Source: Bacillota bacterium
GTDB lineage: Bacteria > Bacillota > Clostridia > Acetivibrionales > JANLFN01
Direction: 5' to 3'
Length of the DNA stretch: 64,000 nt
Assembly (NCBI GenBank): GCA_023397675.1
Contig: JAEWTV010000112.1
Coordinates: 1-64,000 of the forward strand
Made by a program: the position numbers and the translations under genes. Numbering within the stretch: position 1 is the first letter of the stretch; the number at the start of each line of letters is the position of its first letter. Below are positions 42,908-52,374 of this stretch, one piece after another. The notes under the pieces were generated by a model that searched no databases, was not told the origin of the DNA, and saw only the letters and a list, made by a program, of their open reading frames with translations.

Positions 42908-44179
42908 ATGGCACGAGCAAGTATAAATAATAAAAAGTACCTTTTACTCGTCTCACTTGACGCCGTTTCGGACAAGGATGCGGACAGGCTACTTACCATG
43001 CCTAACTTCAGCCGGTTCTGTAGTAACGGCACCCTGGTAAGAGAAGTAAGCTCGGTTTTTATTTCAAATACATATCCTGTTCATACTTCAGTTATCACAG
43101 GCTGCCACCCTAATCGGCATGGGATAACTGAAAATACAGTTCCTCTACCCAATCGAAGTAACCCGGACTGGTACTGGTACGATAAAAAAATCGAAGTCCC
43201 CACACTCTACAGTCAGATAAAAAAATATGGCCTCAGAACTGCGAGTATTATGTGGCCTGTTACTGCTGGTGCTGAAATAACGTATAATATACCCGAAATT
43301 TTTGCGAATCGATGGTGGAAAAATCAGTTTGGTGTGTCATTGGTGAATGGAAGCCCTTTACTGCAGATTGGGGCTGTTATCAAATATGCACGTCATATAG
43401 GCAGTGAATTGCAGCCTCAACTTGACAATTTTTCGTGTGCATCGATGTGTGATATTATAAAACGTAAAAAGCCGGAGCTTGCAATGCTGCATCTGACAGA
43501 CGTGGATTATCAAAAACATAAGTACGGCATTACAGCAGCTGAGGTGTCAGATGCGCTGGAAAGAATGGACAAGCGTCTTGGTAAATTATTATTCTCTATT
43601 GAAAAAGCAGGTATTGGCGAACAAACTAGCATTATACTTTTTGGTGATCATTCAATGCTGGATGTAAACAAAACCATCAATTTTGATAGTGAATTTCAAA
43701 AAATGGGATTGCTCAGGCTTGACAGTAAGGGACTCATCATAGGCTGGAGAGCATGGCTTAAAGGCTGCGGAGGAACTGCATTTCTCTATTTGAAGGATAG
43801 AAATGATATCGAAGCTTTATCTATATCCAAAGAATACATAGAGCATGAATTAACCAACCCTTCAGGGAGTATAAAAAGGTTCTTAACTGAGGATGAAATG
43901 AGTATCTCGGGAATGGGAAAAGTGTGTCCTATCGGTATTGAAGCTAAAGAAGGTTTTGAGTTTTATAGATTGAGCAGCAGACACAAAGCAGCTCATGGTT
44001 ATTCACTGGAGCAGGAGAACTATAAAACCTTCTATACAGTTGCAGGAAGTATGATAAACAAGAATATCATACTGTCAGACGGATGTCTGACAGACATAGC
44101 TCCGCTGGCTATTGATCTTTTAGGAATTCCTCCATGGGACATGGATGGAAGGCTGAAAGAAGGAATTTTAAGAGATTAA
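42908..44179 (+). CDS. Alkaline-phosphatase-superfamily phosphodiesterase (nucleotide pyrophosphatase type)
   Basis: A 423-residue cytoplasmic protein with no signal peptide. Phosphodiest-family motifs: LLVSLDAVSDKD (first metal aspartate), SNTYPVHTSVITGCHPNRHGI with the nucleophile threonine, LTDVDYQKHKYG, FGDHSMLDV (second metal set) and HGY at the last metal histidine. These enzymes split phosphodiester or pyrophosphate bonds; the substrate is not clear. AAAGGGG lies before ATG 42908, which is chosen over an upstream in-frame start in a poor context. It converges on the DUF1653 gene. Confidence 0.88.
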   Translation: MARASINNKKYLLLVSLDAVSDKDADRLLTMPNFSRFCSNGTLVREVSSVFISNTYPVHTSVITGCHPNRHGITENTVPLPNRSNPDWYWYDKKIEVPTLYSQIKKYGLRTASIMWPVTAGAEITYNIPEIFANRWWKNQFGVSLVNGSPLLQIGAVIKYARHIGSELQPQLDNFSCASMCDIIKRKKPELAMLHLTDVDYQKHKYGITAAEVSDALERMDKRLGKLLFSIEKAGIGEQTSIILFGDHSMLDVNKTINFDSEFQKMGLLRLDSKGLIIGWRAWLKGCGGTAFLYLKDRNDIEALSISKEYIEHELTNPSGSIKRFLTEDEMSISGMGKVCPIGIEAKEGFEFYRLSSRHKAAHGYSLEQENYKTFYTVAGSMINKNIILSDGCLTDIAPLAIDLLGIPPWDMDGRLKEGILRD

Positions 44180-44181
44180 AA

Positions 44182-44406
44182 TTATTCTGCTTCTTCAAAC
44201 CTATTAATCATTTCTCCATTAACCTCTTTTTGACCCAGAAACATATCCAGGGGTCTTACCCATATACCGTGTTCACCGTATAAAGCCTGATACACCACTA
44301 AGTCCTCAAGGGTCTCAGAATCTTTTGCAACATGAAGTACAAGATACTCCTTCCCCTTAAAATGCCTGTATTTGTGGTTGATTTTTATTTCACGTACATT
44401 ACTCAT
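44182..44406 (-). CDS. DUF1653 protein
   Basis: A 74-residue single-domain DUF1653 protein, showing the full signature YRHFKGKEYLVLHVAKDSETLEDLVVYQALYGEHGIWVRPLDMFL. This small domain occurs widely in bacteria, alone or fused, and its function is unknown. GGGAGATT before ATG 44406 fixes the start; the frame extends 38 codons further upstream without family features. Confidence 0.9.
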   Translation of the reverse strand: MSNVREIKINHKYRHFKGKEYLVLHVAKDSETLEDLVVYQALYGEHGIWVRPLDMFLGQKEVNGEMINRFEEAE

Positions 44407-44507
44407 AGTTTTAATCTCCCTTACAATATACTCTATGAAATATTCCCTTAAAAGACTCCAAATCCTTCTATTATGATATATAAAATACATTACAGCATAA
44501 TAAAAAA

Positions 44508-44536
44508 GATTGCCAATCAAATTATGAAAGGCAATC
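44508..44536 (-). terminator. Terminator after the zinc-ribbon protein gene
   Basis: On the minus strand GATTGCC pairs with GGCAATC over a 15-nt loop, followed by TTTTTTATT. It lies 32 bp after the stop. Confidence 0.8.
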
Positions 44537-44567
44537 CTAAAATTATATTTAAAAAGATAACAAACAA

Positions 44568-46931
44568 TTATTTTCTATAATACTTTCCATCAAATCCAGG
44601 CACTGACAACCTAAGCTTCAGGCAATCGCTGCCATAATGCTGCAAATCTCCATTTCCAACACGACCATCTTTAAACTCTATTTTTAGTATGTTAGGGATA
44701 AATCCATAACCCTCTGCACTTTTACCCTCACCTTCCAGTTTCAGATCATACCACACCTTAGGAGAATTTTCTTTTGTCAGGTTCAGGTCGCTAGGATTCT
44801 TTTCTGAAAGGGTAAGAGTATATTTGCCGTCTTCCCTGACCCAAACCCCTGCCTCTGGGAAAGTACTTGTACCTTGCTGTGAAGAGCTTTTACCTGTAGA
44901 AGATTGAGCCTTTGTGTTGGTATCAGGTGCTTTGGTTTTATCCTGCTTTGTTGTACTGTCACCCATGCCACTGTTGGTATTTTTATCTATCAAATCTTTA
45001 GTATACTGCTGCCGGTCATTTGATTCCTTCACTTCAGGAGGCAAAGCCATATTAGCAACCTCTGTATAGCTGAAATCGTCTTCAATCCTGAACCACCTGT
45101 ATTTACCGTCTTTATTCTTGAATATTTCCATTTTGGAATGGTCCCTGCATCCTTGATAAAAGCCTCGATAGGTCTTTATAGGCAATACTTTGTCAAATTT
45201 GCTTCTGTCGGTATGTGTATACCAACCGCTTTCACCTGATTGAGTAACACCGTCATTAGGTCCAACGTCATTGGATTTGCTGTAAACCTCTTTTTCATAA
45301 CTTTTTGTACTTAGTATTGCTTGGGAAGTGGCACCATTTCCCTTATCGTAGCTGCATAGTACATCACCATTATATAAAAATTCGAAGTCTTTTACTGCAA
45401 CTGTTGAAATAGTCTTAGGCTTTTCAGCATTCTTGGTCTGATACAGGAATCCATCAGCTCCCTTAAAGTATACATACTCTCCCCTCACAACCATTTCTAC
45501 GTTTTTTCCGGCTTGATATGTATTAAGCTTATTCCCTGTCTTTTTATCCACCGCCCAGATTTCAACCGCATCTAACTCTACACTTGAGCTTGTAACCTTG
45601 TTTTTATAGACCTGGACATAAGTTATTCCATTAATTTCGGGCAGGCCATGAATTCCTAGGAACGTCCAGCCTTTGGAGTCCTTTATTTCCCTTGGCTTTT
45701 CAACATGATAATCAGAATCTTCTTTAGGGTCCATTATTCCATGTCCAATAATCATGTTACCACCGGCTTGCCTAATAACTGTTTCATCCTGAAATATTCC
45801 AAATTTTTCACACCATTTTTTTGACGTTCTGCTTACAGATGATTTTACCTTATTTGATATTTGTGTATACCAATACAGAACCCGGTCATTCCTGTCTCTC
45901 GTTGAGAGTCCGTCATAATTCTGATCCGTATAATCAGCGCCATCCTCATATTTTTCAAGATCATCATTTCCGAAAATTGAAACAGGTCTTACAGCATACT
46001 TTGTGTTACTTTGATAATTGCTGCTCAGTTTCTGAACCGGGAGCGAAGGATGCGTTGAGGTTGAAGTATCATATGCAGTTTTTTTGTTAGCCGAGAAACA
46101 TACGTACTGCACATCATTGCCATTTACATATACACTGTAGGCAGGAGAATTACCAGTATCAATCTTCTTAACTTTTATTGAACCTCTATTTCCACTGTTG
46201 CAAAATTCCTTTATTCCTGACATGACATAAAGGTTGCCTCCAAAGACTGTTTCCCTCTTCTGTCCTCCCATAAGCAGATTTGTCAAAGTCTCGGCCCCGC
46301 TCGGAAGAGAATAGCTTTCTTTACCGGTCGCATCTTTCTGTATATAATAACTGCCATAGATATCTGTGAAAACGATTGAATTCTCTGTAACGTTTATGTT
46401 TGCTACAGGAAAATCAGTAAGCTTAATAGGCGCTTCTTCTCCCTTAATAGCACAAAGAGCACCATTAAGATCTGGATTTGCATAAAAAGTCCAATCTCCC
46501 TGATATGAAAGCAACCCTCCGTTTGACAGGTTTTCTGCTGTATTGCCTTCAACATTATACCCATCCTTTGTCTTTATTGCTAAGGAATCAGCATTAGCCT
46601 GTTTGTCCTTGTCAAGTACAAATATCTTTACTGCCGCAAATGCAGCAGAAATCAAGAGAAGTGTCGCAACAAACATAATAATAATTTTCTTTTTTGAACC
46701 TTTTTTCTTAACCTTATTACTATCACTATTTATGTAAGAATTGATGCCTGAATTGACATCGTAGTTTATATTTGGGGGGATATCAGAATTAATATTGGGG
46801 GCTACACTAGGGGTTACAGTTGTAATTACTTGCTTCGCAGGATCTTGTACAATATTAAGCCTTTCACCGCAACTACCGCAAAAACTGCCTATCCTGTCAT
46901 CCAATTTGTGTCCGCATTTTTCACAATACAT
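44568..46931 (-). CDS. Zinc-ribbon membrane protein with large extracytoplasmic domain
   Basis: A 787-residue protein: N-terminal zinc ribbon (C3-x2-C6 ... C18-x2-C21, MYCEKCGHKLDDRIGSFCGSCGERL split around residues 1-25), an Asn-rich linker, one membrane helix (about 78-102), then roughly 680 outside residues. The outer part begins with DUF5050-like repeats (GGLLSYQGDWTFYANPDLNGALCAIKG) and ends in a beta-rich domain (WVREDGKYTLTLSEKN ... GYGFIPNILKIEF). A cytosolic zinc ribbon joined to a big surface domain suggests a sensor or signalling link, role unknown. GGGAGG before ATG 46931; it is a single gene. Confidence 0.8.
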   Translation of the reverse strand: MYCEKCGHKLDDRIGSFCGSCGERLNIVQDPAKQVITTVTPSVAPNINSDIPPNINYDVNSGINSYINSDSNKVKKKGSKKKIIIMFVATLLLISAAFAAVKIFVLDKDKQANADSLAIKTKDGYNVEGNTAENLSNGGLLSYQGDWTFYANPDLNGALCAIKGEEAPIKLTDFPVANINVTENSIVFTDIYGSYYIQKDATGKESYSLPSGAETLTNLLMGGQKRETVFGGNLYVMSGIKEFCNSGNRGSIKVKKIDTGNSPAYSVYVNGNDVQYVCFSANKKTAYDTSTSTHPSLPVQKLSSNYQSNTKYAVRPVSIFGNDDLEKYEDGADYTDQNYDGLSTRDRNDRVLYWYTQISNKVKSSVSRTSKKWCEKFGIFQDETVIRQAGGNMIIGHGIMDPKEDSDYHVEKPREIKDSKGWTFLGIHGLPEINGITYVQVYKNKVTSSSVELDAVEIWAVDKKTGNKLNTYQAGKNVEMVVRGEYVYFKGADGFLYQTKNAEKPKTISTVAVKDFEFLYNGDVLCSYDKGNGATSQAILSTKSYEKEVYSKSNDVGPNDGVTQSGESGWYTHTDRSKFDKVLPIKTYRGFYQGCRDHSKMEIFKNKDGKYRWFRIEDDFSYTEVANMALPPEVKESNDRQQYTKDLIDKNTNSGMGDSTTKQDKTKAPDTNTKAQSSTGKSSSQQGTSTFPEAGVWVREDGKYTLTLSEKNPSDLNLTKENSPKVWYDLKLEGEGKSAEGYGFIPNILKIEFKDGRVGNGDLQHYGSDCLKLRLSVPGFDGKYYRK

Positions 46932-47071
46932 TATTTGACCTCCCTAATGAAGTTTTAGGAATTGATTCTTTTATAGGAAAACCCTCTCACATGTAAGTAA
47001 TTTTAACATTATTTATTTCAATACTCAATGATTCTTGTGGACTAATGTAGGTAAATACTAGGTCAGGCACT

Positions 47072-47101
47072 AAAAAAAGAGCTGTTATTACAACTCTTTT
47101 T
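47072..47101. terminator. Hairpin downstream of the GNAT-YoaP gene
   Basis: AAAAAGAGCTGT pairs with ACAACTCTTTTT around TATT with one mismatch. On the minus strand it ends with TTTTTT, 45 bp after the GNAT stop. Confidence 0.75.
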
Positions 47102-47144
47102 ATTCTTACAAAAGTAAATACCAAAGCAATGTATCTATTGACAT

Positions 47145-47903
47145 TCAGAAACCATTGCTATCCAAAAATTTATTAAATTTACTTTCTGAAAATATTTCAT
47201 TGGTAACAAAATGACCGTCATTGAAAAAACTATAGGTAGTGAACGGCGAAGGTGCATTCTGAGCCTGTTCGGTTGTTTCAAACTTTATCAGTTCAACAGT
47301 TGTACCCCTTTGTTCAGCAATATGTTTTATTATTGGAGCATACTTGTCAGTATGAGGACATTGATTGGAGTAGTATAATACCATACCCTTCCTTTCAATT
47401 TTCCCCTTTTTGGCACATTCACGGAATTGAGGTATCAGAACATTTTCGCTAAACGGAAGATATAGAAGTTGATAATAAGGATGTGCTTCATCTGCTAAAA
47501 GAAAACCTTTATATTTTAAATATTGGGGATCTGATAAAAAAGGCATTTTCTTTTTGGAGGAAAGTACAGTCAACCCTGATTTTCCTTTTTCTTTTGCATC
47601 AGCAATACATTCATCAAGAAGCTGGTCTGCAAACCCCTGACCTTTATACTGACCTGATACCCAGAAGCAGTTAATATACATAAAGTTGCCCGCAGTAATC
47701 GGGCACCATGCTTTTTCTGCCGGAATATACTCAATAAAAACCTTGCCCCTTACATCAAGCTTTTTAAACACCAGTCCATCTGCGAAACGTTCCCTAAGCC
47801 AAGCTTTCTTTGAAGAAACACATGTTTCTCCCTTTTTATCTGATATAGCGCAGCATATATGTTCCTTTTCCAGATTACTTTCATCGACATTAATAATATT
47901 CAT
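47145..47903 (-). CDS. GNAT N-acetyltransferase with C-terminal YoaP-type domain
   Basis: A 252-residue protein: an N-terminal GNAT fold (about 1-150, with WVSGQYKGQGFADQLLDECIADA binding acetyl-CoA) and a C-terminal thioredoxin-like YoaP domain (about 170-252, KGMVLYYSNQCPHTDKYAPIIKHIAEQRGTTVELIKFE). The combination is conserved in Bacillus YoaP and clostridial proteins of unknown substrate. Cys-Pro in QCPHT sits where thioredoxin-like folds place their active cysteine. AGGTGATG precedes ATG 47903; the frame runs 15 codons further upstream. Confidence 0.88.
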   Translation of the reverse strand: MNIINVDESNLEKEHICCAISDKKGETCVSSKKAWLRERFADGLVFKKLDVRGKVFIEYIPAEKAWCPITAGNFMYINCFWVSGQYKGQGFADQLLDECIADAKEKGKSGLTVLSSKKKMPFLSDPQYLKYKGFLLADEAHPYYQLLYLPFSENVLIPQFRECAKKGKIERKGMVLYYSNQCPHTDKYAPIIKHIAEQRGTTVELIKFETTEQAQNAPSPFTTYSFFNDGHFVTNEIFSESKFNKFLDSNGF

Positions 47904-48071
47904 TCTTTCATCACCTCTAATGTAATTGTAGAATATAGAATATGACATCTATATGTCAGGTTAAGTTTATAGATACTATGATTATAACAGTTCAGAGGCG
48001 TTGAAAGAATCTTTCTCAAAAGAAGACTTATATACGGAATTATCATTACCATGGAAGGTATATAGGGCAAA

Positions 48072-48100
48072 AAGGATTGTGATTAATACTCACAACCCTT
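48072..48100 (-). terminator. Terminator after the PNPOx-like gene
   Basis: AAGGATTGTGA pairs with TCACAACCCTT (one mismatch), loop TTAATAC; on the minus strand followed by TTTTGCCC. It lies just past the stop. Confidence 0.7.
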
Positions 48101-48106
48101 GATCAA

Positions 48107-48535
48107 CTAAAGCTGTACTACTTCCTTCGGTTCAAAATTCTTGTCCATTGACCAAACAGTAGCAGTTCCGTTTCTTAATATGTATACCGATATATCCTTG
48201 TAAAAATCCTTATACATGCCTCTTTCCTTAAATGCTTTCAGGAATTTTCGTGTCGGATGCTCTACTATTTCATCTTTAAGGTTGTTGTCGTCAATCAATT
48301 CCAAACAGCCACTTATTCTTATCTGTTTGCCATTGCAGCTAAAGCAAAGCTCAACCTTGTTATTGGCTGTTATTTGTTTTCTGGCGTCTCTAGTTGTCAT
48401 CATATGAAACATTATTCCTGATTCATCCGCCTTATAAAGCAGCATTGCCCTTACTCTCGGCTGATCGCCTTCAACTGTTGCAATATGCATAACAGGATTG
48501 TTTGTTATAGCTTCAAAAATTTCATATTTTGTCAT
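48107..48535 (-). CDS. Pyridoxamine 5'-phosphate oxidase-family (FMN-binding split barrel) protein
   Basis: A 142-residue split-barrel flavoprotein: NPVMHIATVEGDQPRVRAMLLYKADESGIMFHMMTTRDARKQI is the standard FMN-contact region, and KVELCFSCNGKQIRISGCLELID and HPTRKFLKAF continue the fold. It belongs to the broad family that binds FMN, heme or F420; it may reduce or bind a nitroimidazole- or flavin-type compound, but not synthesise vitamin B6. GGAGG precedes ATG 48535. It follows, 101 bp on, the AraC regulator transcribed in the same direction, its probable controller. Confidence 0.85.
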   Translation of the reverse strand: MTKYEIFEAITNNPVMHIATVEGDQPRVRAMLLYKADESGIMFHMMTTRDARKQITANNKVELCFSCNGKQIRISGCLELIDDNNLKDEIVEHPTRKFLKAFKERGMYKDFYKDISVYILRNGTATVWSMDKNFEPKEVVQL

Positions 48536-48636
48536 ATTAATTTCCTCCATTCTTATATTACTTTAAAAAAATATTACATCAGAATGGAGTTATAATCTAT
48601 GACAAAAGATGCAAAGCATATGTCAATTGATGCTTT

Positions 48637-49683
48637 TTAAGAATATTGCCCGAAAGCTGTCATATAAGAATTCTCCCTATATTCTTTGGGAGTAACCCCA
48701 AACCAATTTTTGAATGCTTTTCTGAAAGCACTGGGATCAGAAAATCCCAGAAGGTACGTTATATCTTCAACAGTATAATTTTCTTTTAAATATTTTTTTG
48801 CAAGCTGTTCCCTGGTTTCCTTGAGCAATATACTAAATTCCACACCTTCATTTTTCAGCTGTGTCTGTAAAGACCGTACACTCATTGATAACTCCCGGGC
48901 AACAAACTTAATTGATAAACTATCATTATCCATATTGGATAGGATAAGATGCTTAACCTTATAAGCAGTACTATTTGAATCATCAATTCCGGAAAGGAAT
49001 TCCCGGGCATAATTTTCAAAGCACTGGAGAAGGTTGCGGTTTGGAAGAAGTGCAGGAATACTTCCAGTAGACTTATCAATAGTCATATAATTATCTTTTT
49101 TATTAAAGAAAACAGGACAACCAAATACCCTGGTATACTCATCATTATTTCCTGTTTGCTTGAAGGCAAAACCTACTTCTACAGGCTTAATATCTTTCCC
49201 ACTTATGTTTCTTGCAATGCAGATCATGCTGGACAAATAGCCCTCGTAGCAATGCCTTGAAATCTGAGGGGCATCTTCAGGTACAGTAAGCGTTATGGTA
49301 ATACAATCGGATTCTTCTTTAGCTTCACCCTTAACCAAATTGCCTATGATGCCGGAGTATTTTGCAAACTTTTCAAAAGCTTCACCTATGTTTTTACAAT
49401 TCATCATCATATAACCGAGAATTGACCAGTTGCCAGCCTCGGTAAGTTGTCCCATATGAAGTCCAAAATACGGATCATTGGAGGCCTTGGCGGCTTCATC
49501 TTCTATTTTAATATATTTTTCAACAGGTACTCTTTCATCAGGAGATTTTAAAATTTCCATGTCCAGACCAACCCGCTCAAAAATTTTCTCAGTATCTATC
49601 CTGAGGCATGACAGGTAATGTTCCAGCTGTACCAATACACTAATAGAAACTTTATATGAAGATTTATCTGTTTTACTTTTCAT
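48637..49683 (-). CDS. AraC-family transcriptional regulator (Arabinose_bd type)
   Basis: A 348-residue regulator: an N-terminal sensing domain (about 15-190, VLVQLEHYLSCLRIDTEKIFERVGL and GLHMGQLTEAGNWSILGYMMMNCKNIGEAF) as in OruR/ArgR-like and Mycobacterium VirS proteins, and a C-terminal double helix-turn-helix (SIKFVARELSMSVRSLQTQLKNEG and ENYTVEDITYLLGFSDPSAFRKAFKNWFGVTPKEYR). The ligand is unknown. AAAGGTGGCC precedes the start. It lies upstream of the PNPOx-like gene on the same strand. Confidence 0.9.
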   Translation of the reverse strand: MKSKTDKSSYKVSISVLVQLEHYLSCLRIDTEKIFERVGLDMEILKSPDERVPVEKYIKIEDEAAKASNDPYFGLHMGQLTEAGNWSILGYMMMNCKNIGEAFEKFAKYSGIIGNLVKGEAKEESDCITITLTVPEDAPQISRHCYEGYLSSMICIARNISGKDIKPVEVGFAFKQTGNNDEYTRVFGCPVFFNKKDNYMTIDKSTGSIPALLPNRNLLQCFENYAREFLSGIDDSNSTAYKVKHLILSNMDNDSLSIKFVARELSMSVRSLQTQLKNEGVEFSILLKETREQLAKKYLKENYTVEDITYLLGFSDPSAFRKAFKNWFGVTPKEYRENSYMTAFGQYS

Positions 49684-49918
49684 AGGCCACCTTTCAAATA
49701 AATATTAAAGTAAAAAAATTTAGTTTTATATTATACTATATCAGTTGAATTAAATGTTCAACATACACGTTGACCTTAATGCAAGCAATGATGAAATTAC
49801 TTATGACTTAATTCAGCTTCTTCATCTATTTATCTTTTGAAAAATCAGTATAGAACCTATCTGAAACATTTTTTAACACAGAACATATTATATTAATAAT
49901 GAGATTTTGGAGGTTAAG

Positions 49919-50485
49919 ATGATTTCAGGATATAACCCTATGATGTCAAATTTGAACCCGCTGCCTTACCAGGTGGCTTCAATGCCCTATTCCCTGTACC
50001 AGTCGTTGCAGGGTCATTATTTTGTAGGCTATGCAGATGAAATGTTTCTGGAAAAGGATAAAAGCTCATGGGCTGCACTTTATAATCCACCCAATTCAGG
50101 TGTAAATTTATTTGTTAATGTATGGACTGTCACAGACCTGAAGGAACCTCCAATCAGAATGCAGATATGGCTAAATTCAAGACTTCCCGGTAATTATACC
50201 ATTTCAAACCTTGTTACCCCGGCAAATACGGCGATTAGTCCAGCACCACTACCTAAAGTAAAGCTCTTTGAAGCTTCAAATGTTGCTGGCACACCCGAAG
50301 GCGGAATAAAAGCTTTTGTGAGAAGAACCCAACCAGGAGAAACAATAGTATCAGAAGAGGAAGGAAAGTTTATTATCCCCCCTGGAGGAAACTTCTGTAT
50401 TTTCCTGTCTAATGCCGAGGGGGTGGATGTACCTGCAAAAACAAGGGTAGCTTACGGTTGGTGGGAGGAGAAGATACACATGTGA
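49919..50485 (+). CDS. DUF6143-like protein
   Basis: A 188-residue protein with an N-terminal Asn/Pro/Tyr-rich tail (ISGYNPMMSNLNPLPYQVASM) followed by a beta-rich domain starting QGHYFVGYADEMF and continuing WAALYNPPNSGVNLFVNVWTVTD, RMQIWLNSRLPG, GGNFCIFLSNAEGVDVPAKTRVAYGWWEE. This matches the clostridial/Bacillus DUF6143 type as far as I recall; its function is unknown. GGAGG six bases before ATG 49919 sets the start. A CATATTATAT segment about 30 bp upstream looks like a sporulation-sigma -10, hinting at a spore or mother-cell protein, weakly supported. Confidence 0.65.
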   Translation: MISGYNPMMSNLNPLPYQVASMPYSLYQSLQGHYFVGYADEMFLEKDKSSWAALYNPPNSGVNLFVNVWTVTDLKEPPIRMQIWLNSRLPGNYTISNLVTPANTAISPAPLPKVKLFEASNVAGTPEGGIKAFVRRTQPGETIVSEEEGKFIIPPGGNFCIFLSNAEGVDVPAKTRVAYGWWEEKIHM

Positions 50486-50558
50486 AACTATACCCTTTAA
50501 GATACCTATTATCTAATATGTGTAGCTTCTTTTTTCATTTAAGTGTAATAAACCATCA

Positions 50559-52043
50559 CTATTTTTTATAAAAATTCACTGTTTTACCTTCTGAAAGCAT
50601 AGATAATGGTCCATGTCCACCACATATGATACATGGCCTTTGATTATCGTTCCCAATTCTTTCAATAAAACTTGTAATTTGAGTTCTCATTTCTGTGGCT
50701 TTTTTAGAATCAATATTAACGCTGGTCATAAGGTATGGTGCTAGTGAATTAAATTCTGATCTTTCGGGCGAAAATCCACTAATGTTAACAAGATTATCCC
50801 CGGTAAACACAATTCCATATTCTCTGCACACAAAGATCATCTCACCGTAAATATGTCCTCCACTTCCTTCAAACACTTCAAATTTAAGTGTACCTGCTTT
50901 AAAATTCGCTATGTGTAAAAGCTCACTATGTTCTTCCAGAGTGTCTCTGTCTATAATACTGAATCTATCAGGGTTTGGTGGAATATACCCTGAAATAATC
51001 CGGCTTAACTTACTATATCCATAACACAATTCATTGTTTTCTCTATAATCCGGTATCCCACTATTCTGGCGATACAGACTATTGGCGCTCTTCTCATTAA
51101 GGTAAATTTTTACACCTTCAAGTTTTGATAAAAGGCCACAATGGTCAACATCCGCATGCGTAATGTATATCCTTTTATTGCGGTTGTCCCAATTGGGAAT
51201 AAGTTCATGGAAAATGTTTAACATTTCATCACCATAAACGGCATAGCCAGTATCTATAAGAAAAAGTTCATCTGTTGTATCCAAAACATAGGTATTACTG
51301 CCACAGGGCGGTTGAATACTATAAAGCGTAACATAATCATTTACTTTCACAGTTTCTATATCCGCTTTGAAATTTTTACCTTTATGACTGCTTATAAAAT
51401 ATGCAAACCTGCGTATATAATCAAATACTTTTTCCGGGCTTTCGCCTTTCTCCTGGAGCATCTGCAGAATTCTATTTGATTCAGATATAAACTCCATTGT
51501 TTTTTCATTGCTTAATCCTAAAAGATTTTGCATTTCGTTTGCAAGACGTATATAGAAAATTGTATTATCCAAGTTCTTTTCAGAATTGTCATAATCAATA
51601 ATATCTATCTGATAAAGTTCACTTATATCATCAAGCAGCATTTTAATTACCTTGGGATTTTCAATAAGCAGCCCCATTTTGAAATTCTGATAGTCAGTTT
51701 TATGCGTATTAGAATTTATATATGAAATATTAATATCATACCTGTCAAGAATTTTAAGTACCGGTAAAACAGCTCCTGGAACATCCGGAATTTTTATTTC
51801 AACAACCATTACATTGATTTCAGATATTTTATTATTAAGATATCCGACACTAGCCAGTTCTTTTTCTATTTCACATAGATCATCATCTGAAGCTTCAACA
51901 TCAATAAACAATGTATGAAGATCAACAGCTTTGTTATAGCTCACACGTACAATGTTTCCATTATATTTTGCAATAATCTTTGAAGCAAGCATAAACGCTC
52001 CGGTTTTATCCGGCATGCTTGTAACATAGGATTTTACTGACAT
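50559..52043 (-). CDS. ACT-ACT-metallo-beta-lactamase fold protein
   Basis: A 494-residue protein with two N-terminal ACT-type domains (about 1-70, SYVTSMPDKTGAFMLASKIIAKYNGN, and 78-150, VVEIKIPDVPGAVLPVLKILDRYDINISYI) and a helical linker, then a metallo-beta-lactamase fold from about 245: DTGYAVYGDEM, ITHADVDHCGLL (metal motif with Ala in place of the first histidine pair partner), GGHIYGEMIFVCREYGIVFTGDNL and ICGGHG. ACT domains usually bind amino acids, so an amino-acid-gated hydrolase is plausible but the reaction is unknown. GGGGGAAG before ATG 52043; upstream in-frame starts have worse sites. Confidence 0.8.
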   Translation of the reverse strand: MSVKSYVTSMPDKTGAFMLASKIIAKYNGNIVRVSYNKAVDLHTLFIDVEASDDDLCEIEKELASVGYLNNKISEINVMVVEIKIPDVPGAVLPVLKILDRYDINISYINSNTHKTDYQNFKMGLLIENPKVIKMLLDDISELYQIDIIDYDNSEKNLDNTIFYIRLANEMQNLLGLSNEKTMEFISESNRILQMLQEKGESPEKVFDYIRRFAYFISSHKGKNFKADIETVKVNDYVTLYSIQPPCGSNTYVLDTTDELFLIDTGYAVYGDEMLNIFHELIPNWDNRNKRIYITHADVDHCGLLSKLEGVKIYLNEKSANSLYRQNSGIPDYRENNELCYGYSKLSRIISGYIPPNPDRFSIIDRDTLEEHSELLHIANFKAGTLKFEVFEGSGGHIYGEMIFVCREYGIVFTGDNLVNISGFSPERSEFNSLAPYLMTSVNIDSKKATEMRTQITSFIERIGNDNQRPCIICGGHGPLSMLSEGKTVNFYKK

Positions 52044-52244
52044 ATTTGCACTTCCCCCAAATAAATGGCTAAGTTCCTGTAAAGTAATTCTCATTATCTC
52101 TTGCCGAATTTTTGTAAACAGCATACCTTTAACTTTGAATATAATAACATCAATTATATTAATTGCAAAGACAAGAACCCTTTTATTTTTCCCCTTAAAA
52201 ATTCTATATTCTCAAGTACTGTTGCTCCTAAAATATATAATTAT

Positions 52245-52277
52245 TATGTTAACATAAAATGAGACTGATTAGCAATT
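52245..52277 (-). promoter_or_regulatory. Shared regulatory element, copy 1
   Basis: Upstream of the ACT-MBL gene: TATGTTAACATA (12-bp palindrome, 52245-52256) and ATTAGCAATT (52268-52277). The same two motifs with the same 23-bp offset lie upstream of the YitT gene at 55783-55815. They probably form a shared promoter or operator. Confidence 0.6.
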
Positions 52278-52330
52278 CTCAAAATTGGTTGTAGCTTATT
52301 AAATGAGTATAATACTAAAACCTAAAACTA

Positions 52331-52368
52331 AAGGGACTTCTCCTTTTATTATCAGAAGAAGCGCCCTT
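52331..52368 (-). terminator. Terminator after the DHA2 exporter gene
   Basis: AAGGG-A-CTTCT and AGAAG-CG-CCCTT form a stem with an unpaired spot, just beyond the stop; on the minus strand it ends with TTTAGTTTTAGG. The rest of 52044-52374 holds the leader of the ACT-MBL gene and no further gene. Confidence 0.6.
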
Positions 52369-52374
52369 ATGTAA

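Noticed and set aside
45821..46090. A plus-strand frame of 89 codons
   Set aside because: It is within the zinc-ribbon gene, with an amino-acid mix typical of antisense frames (many His, Leu, Tyr) and no ribosome site.
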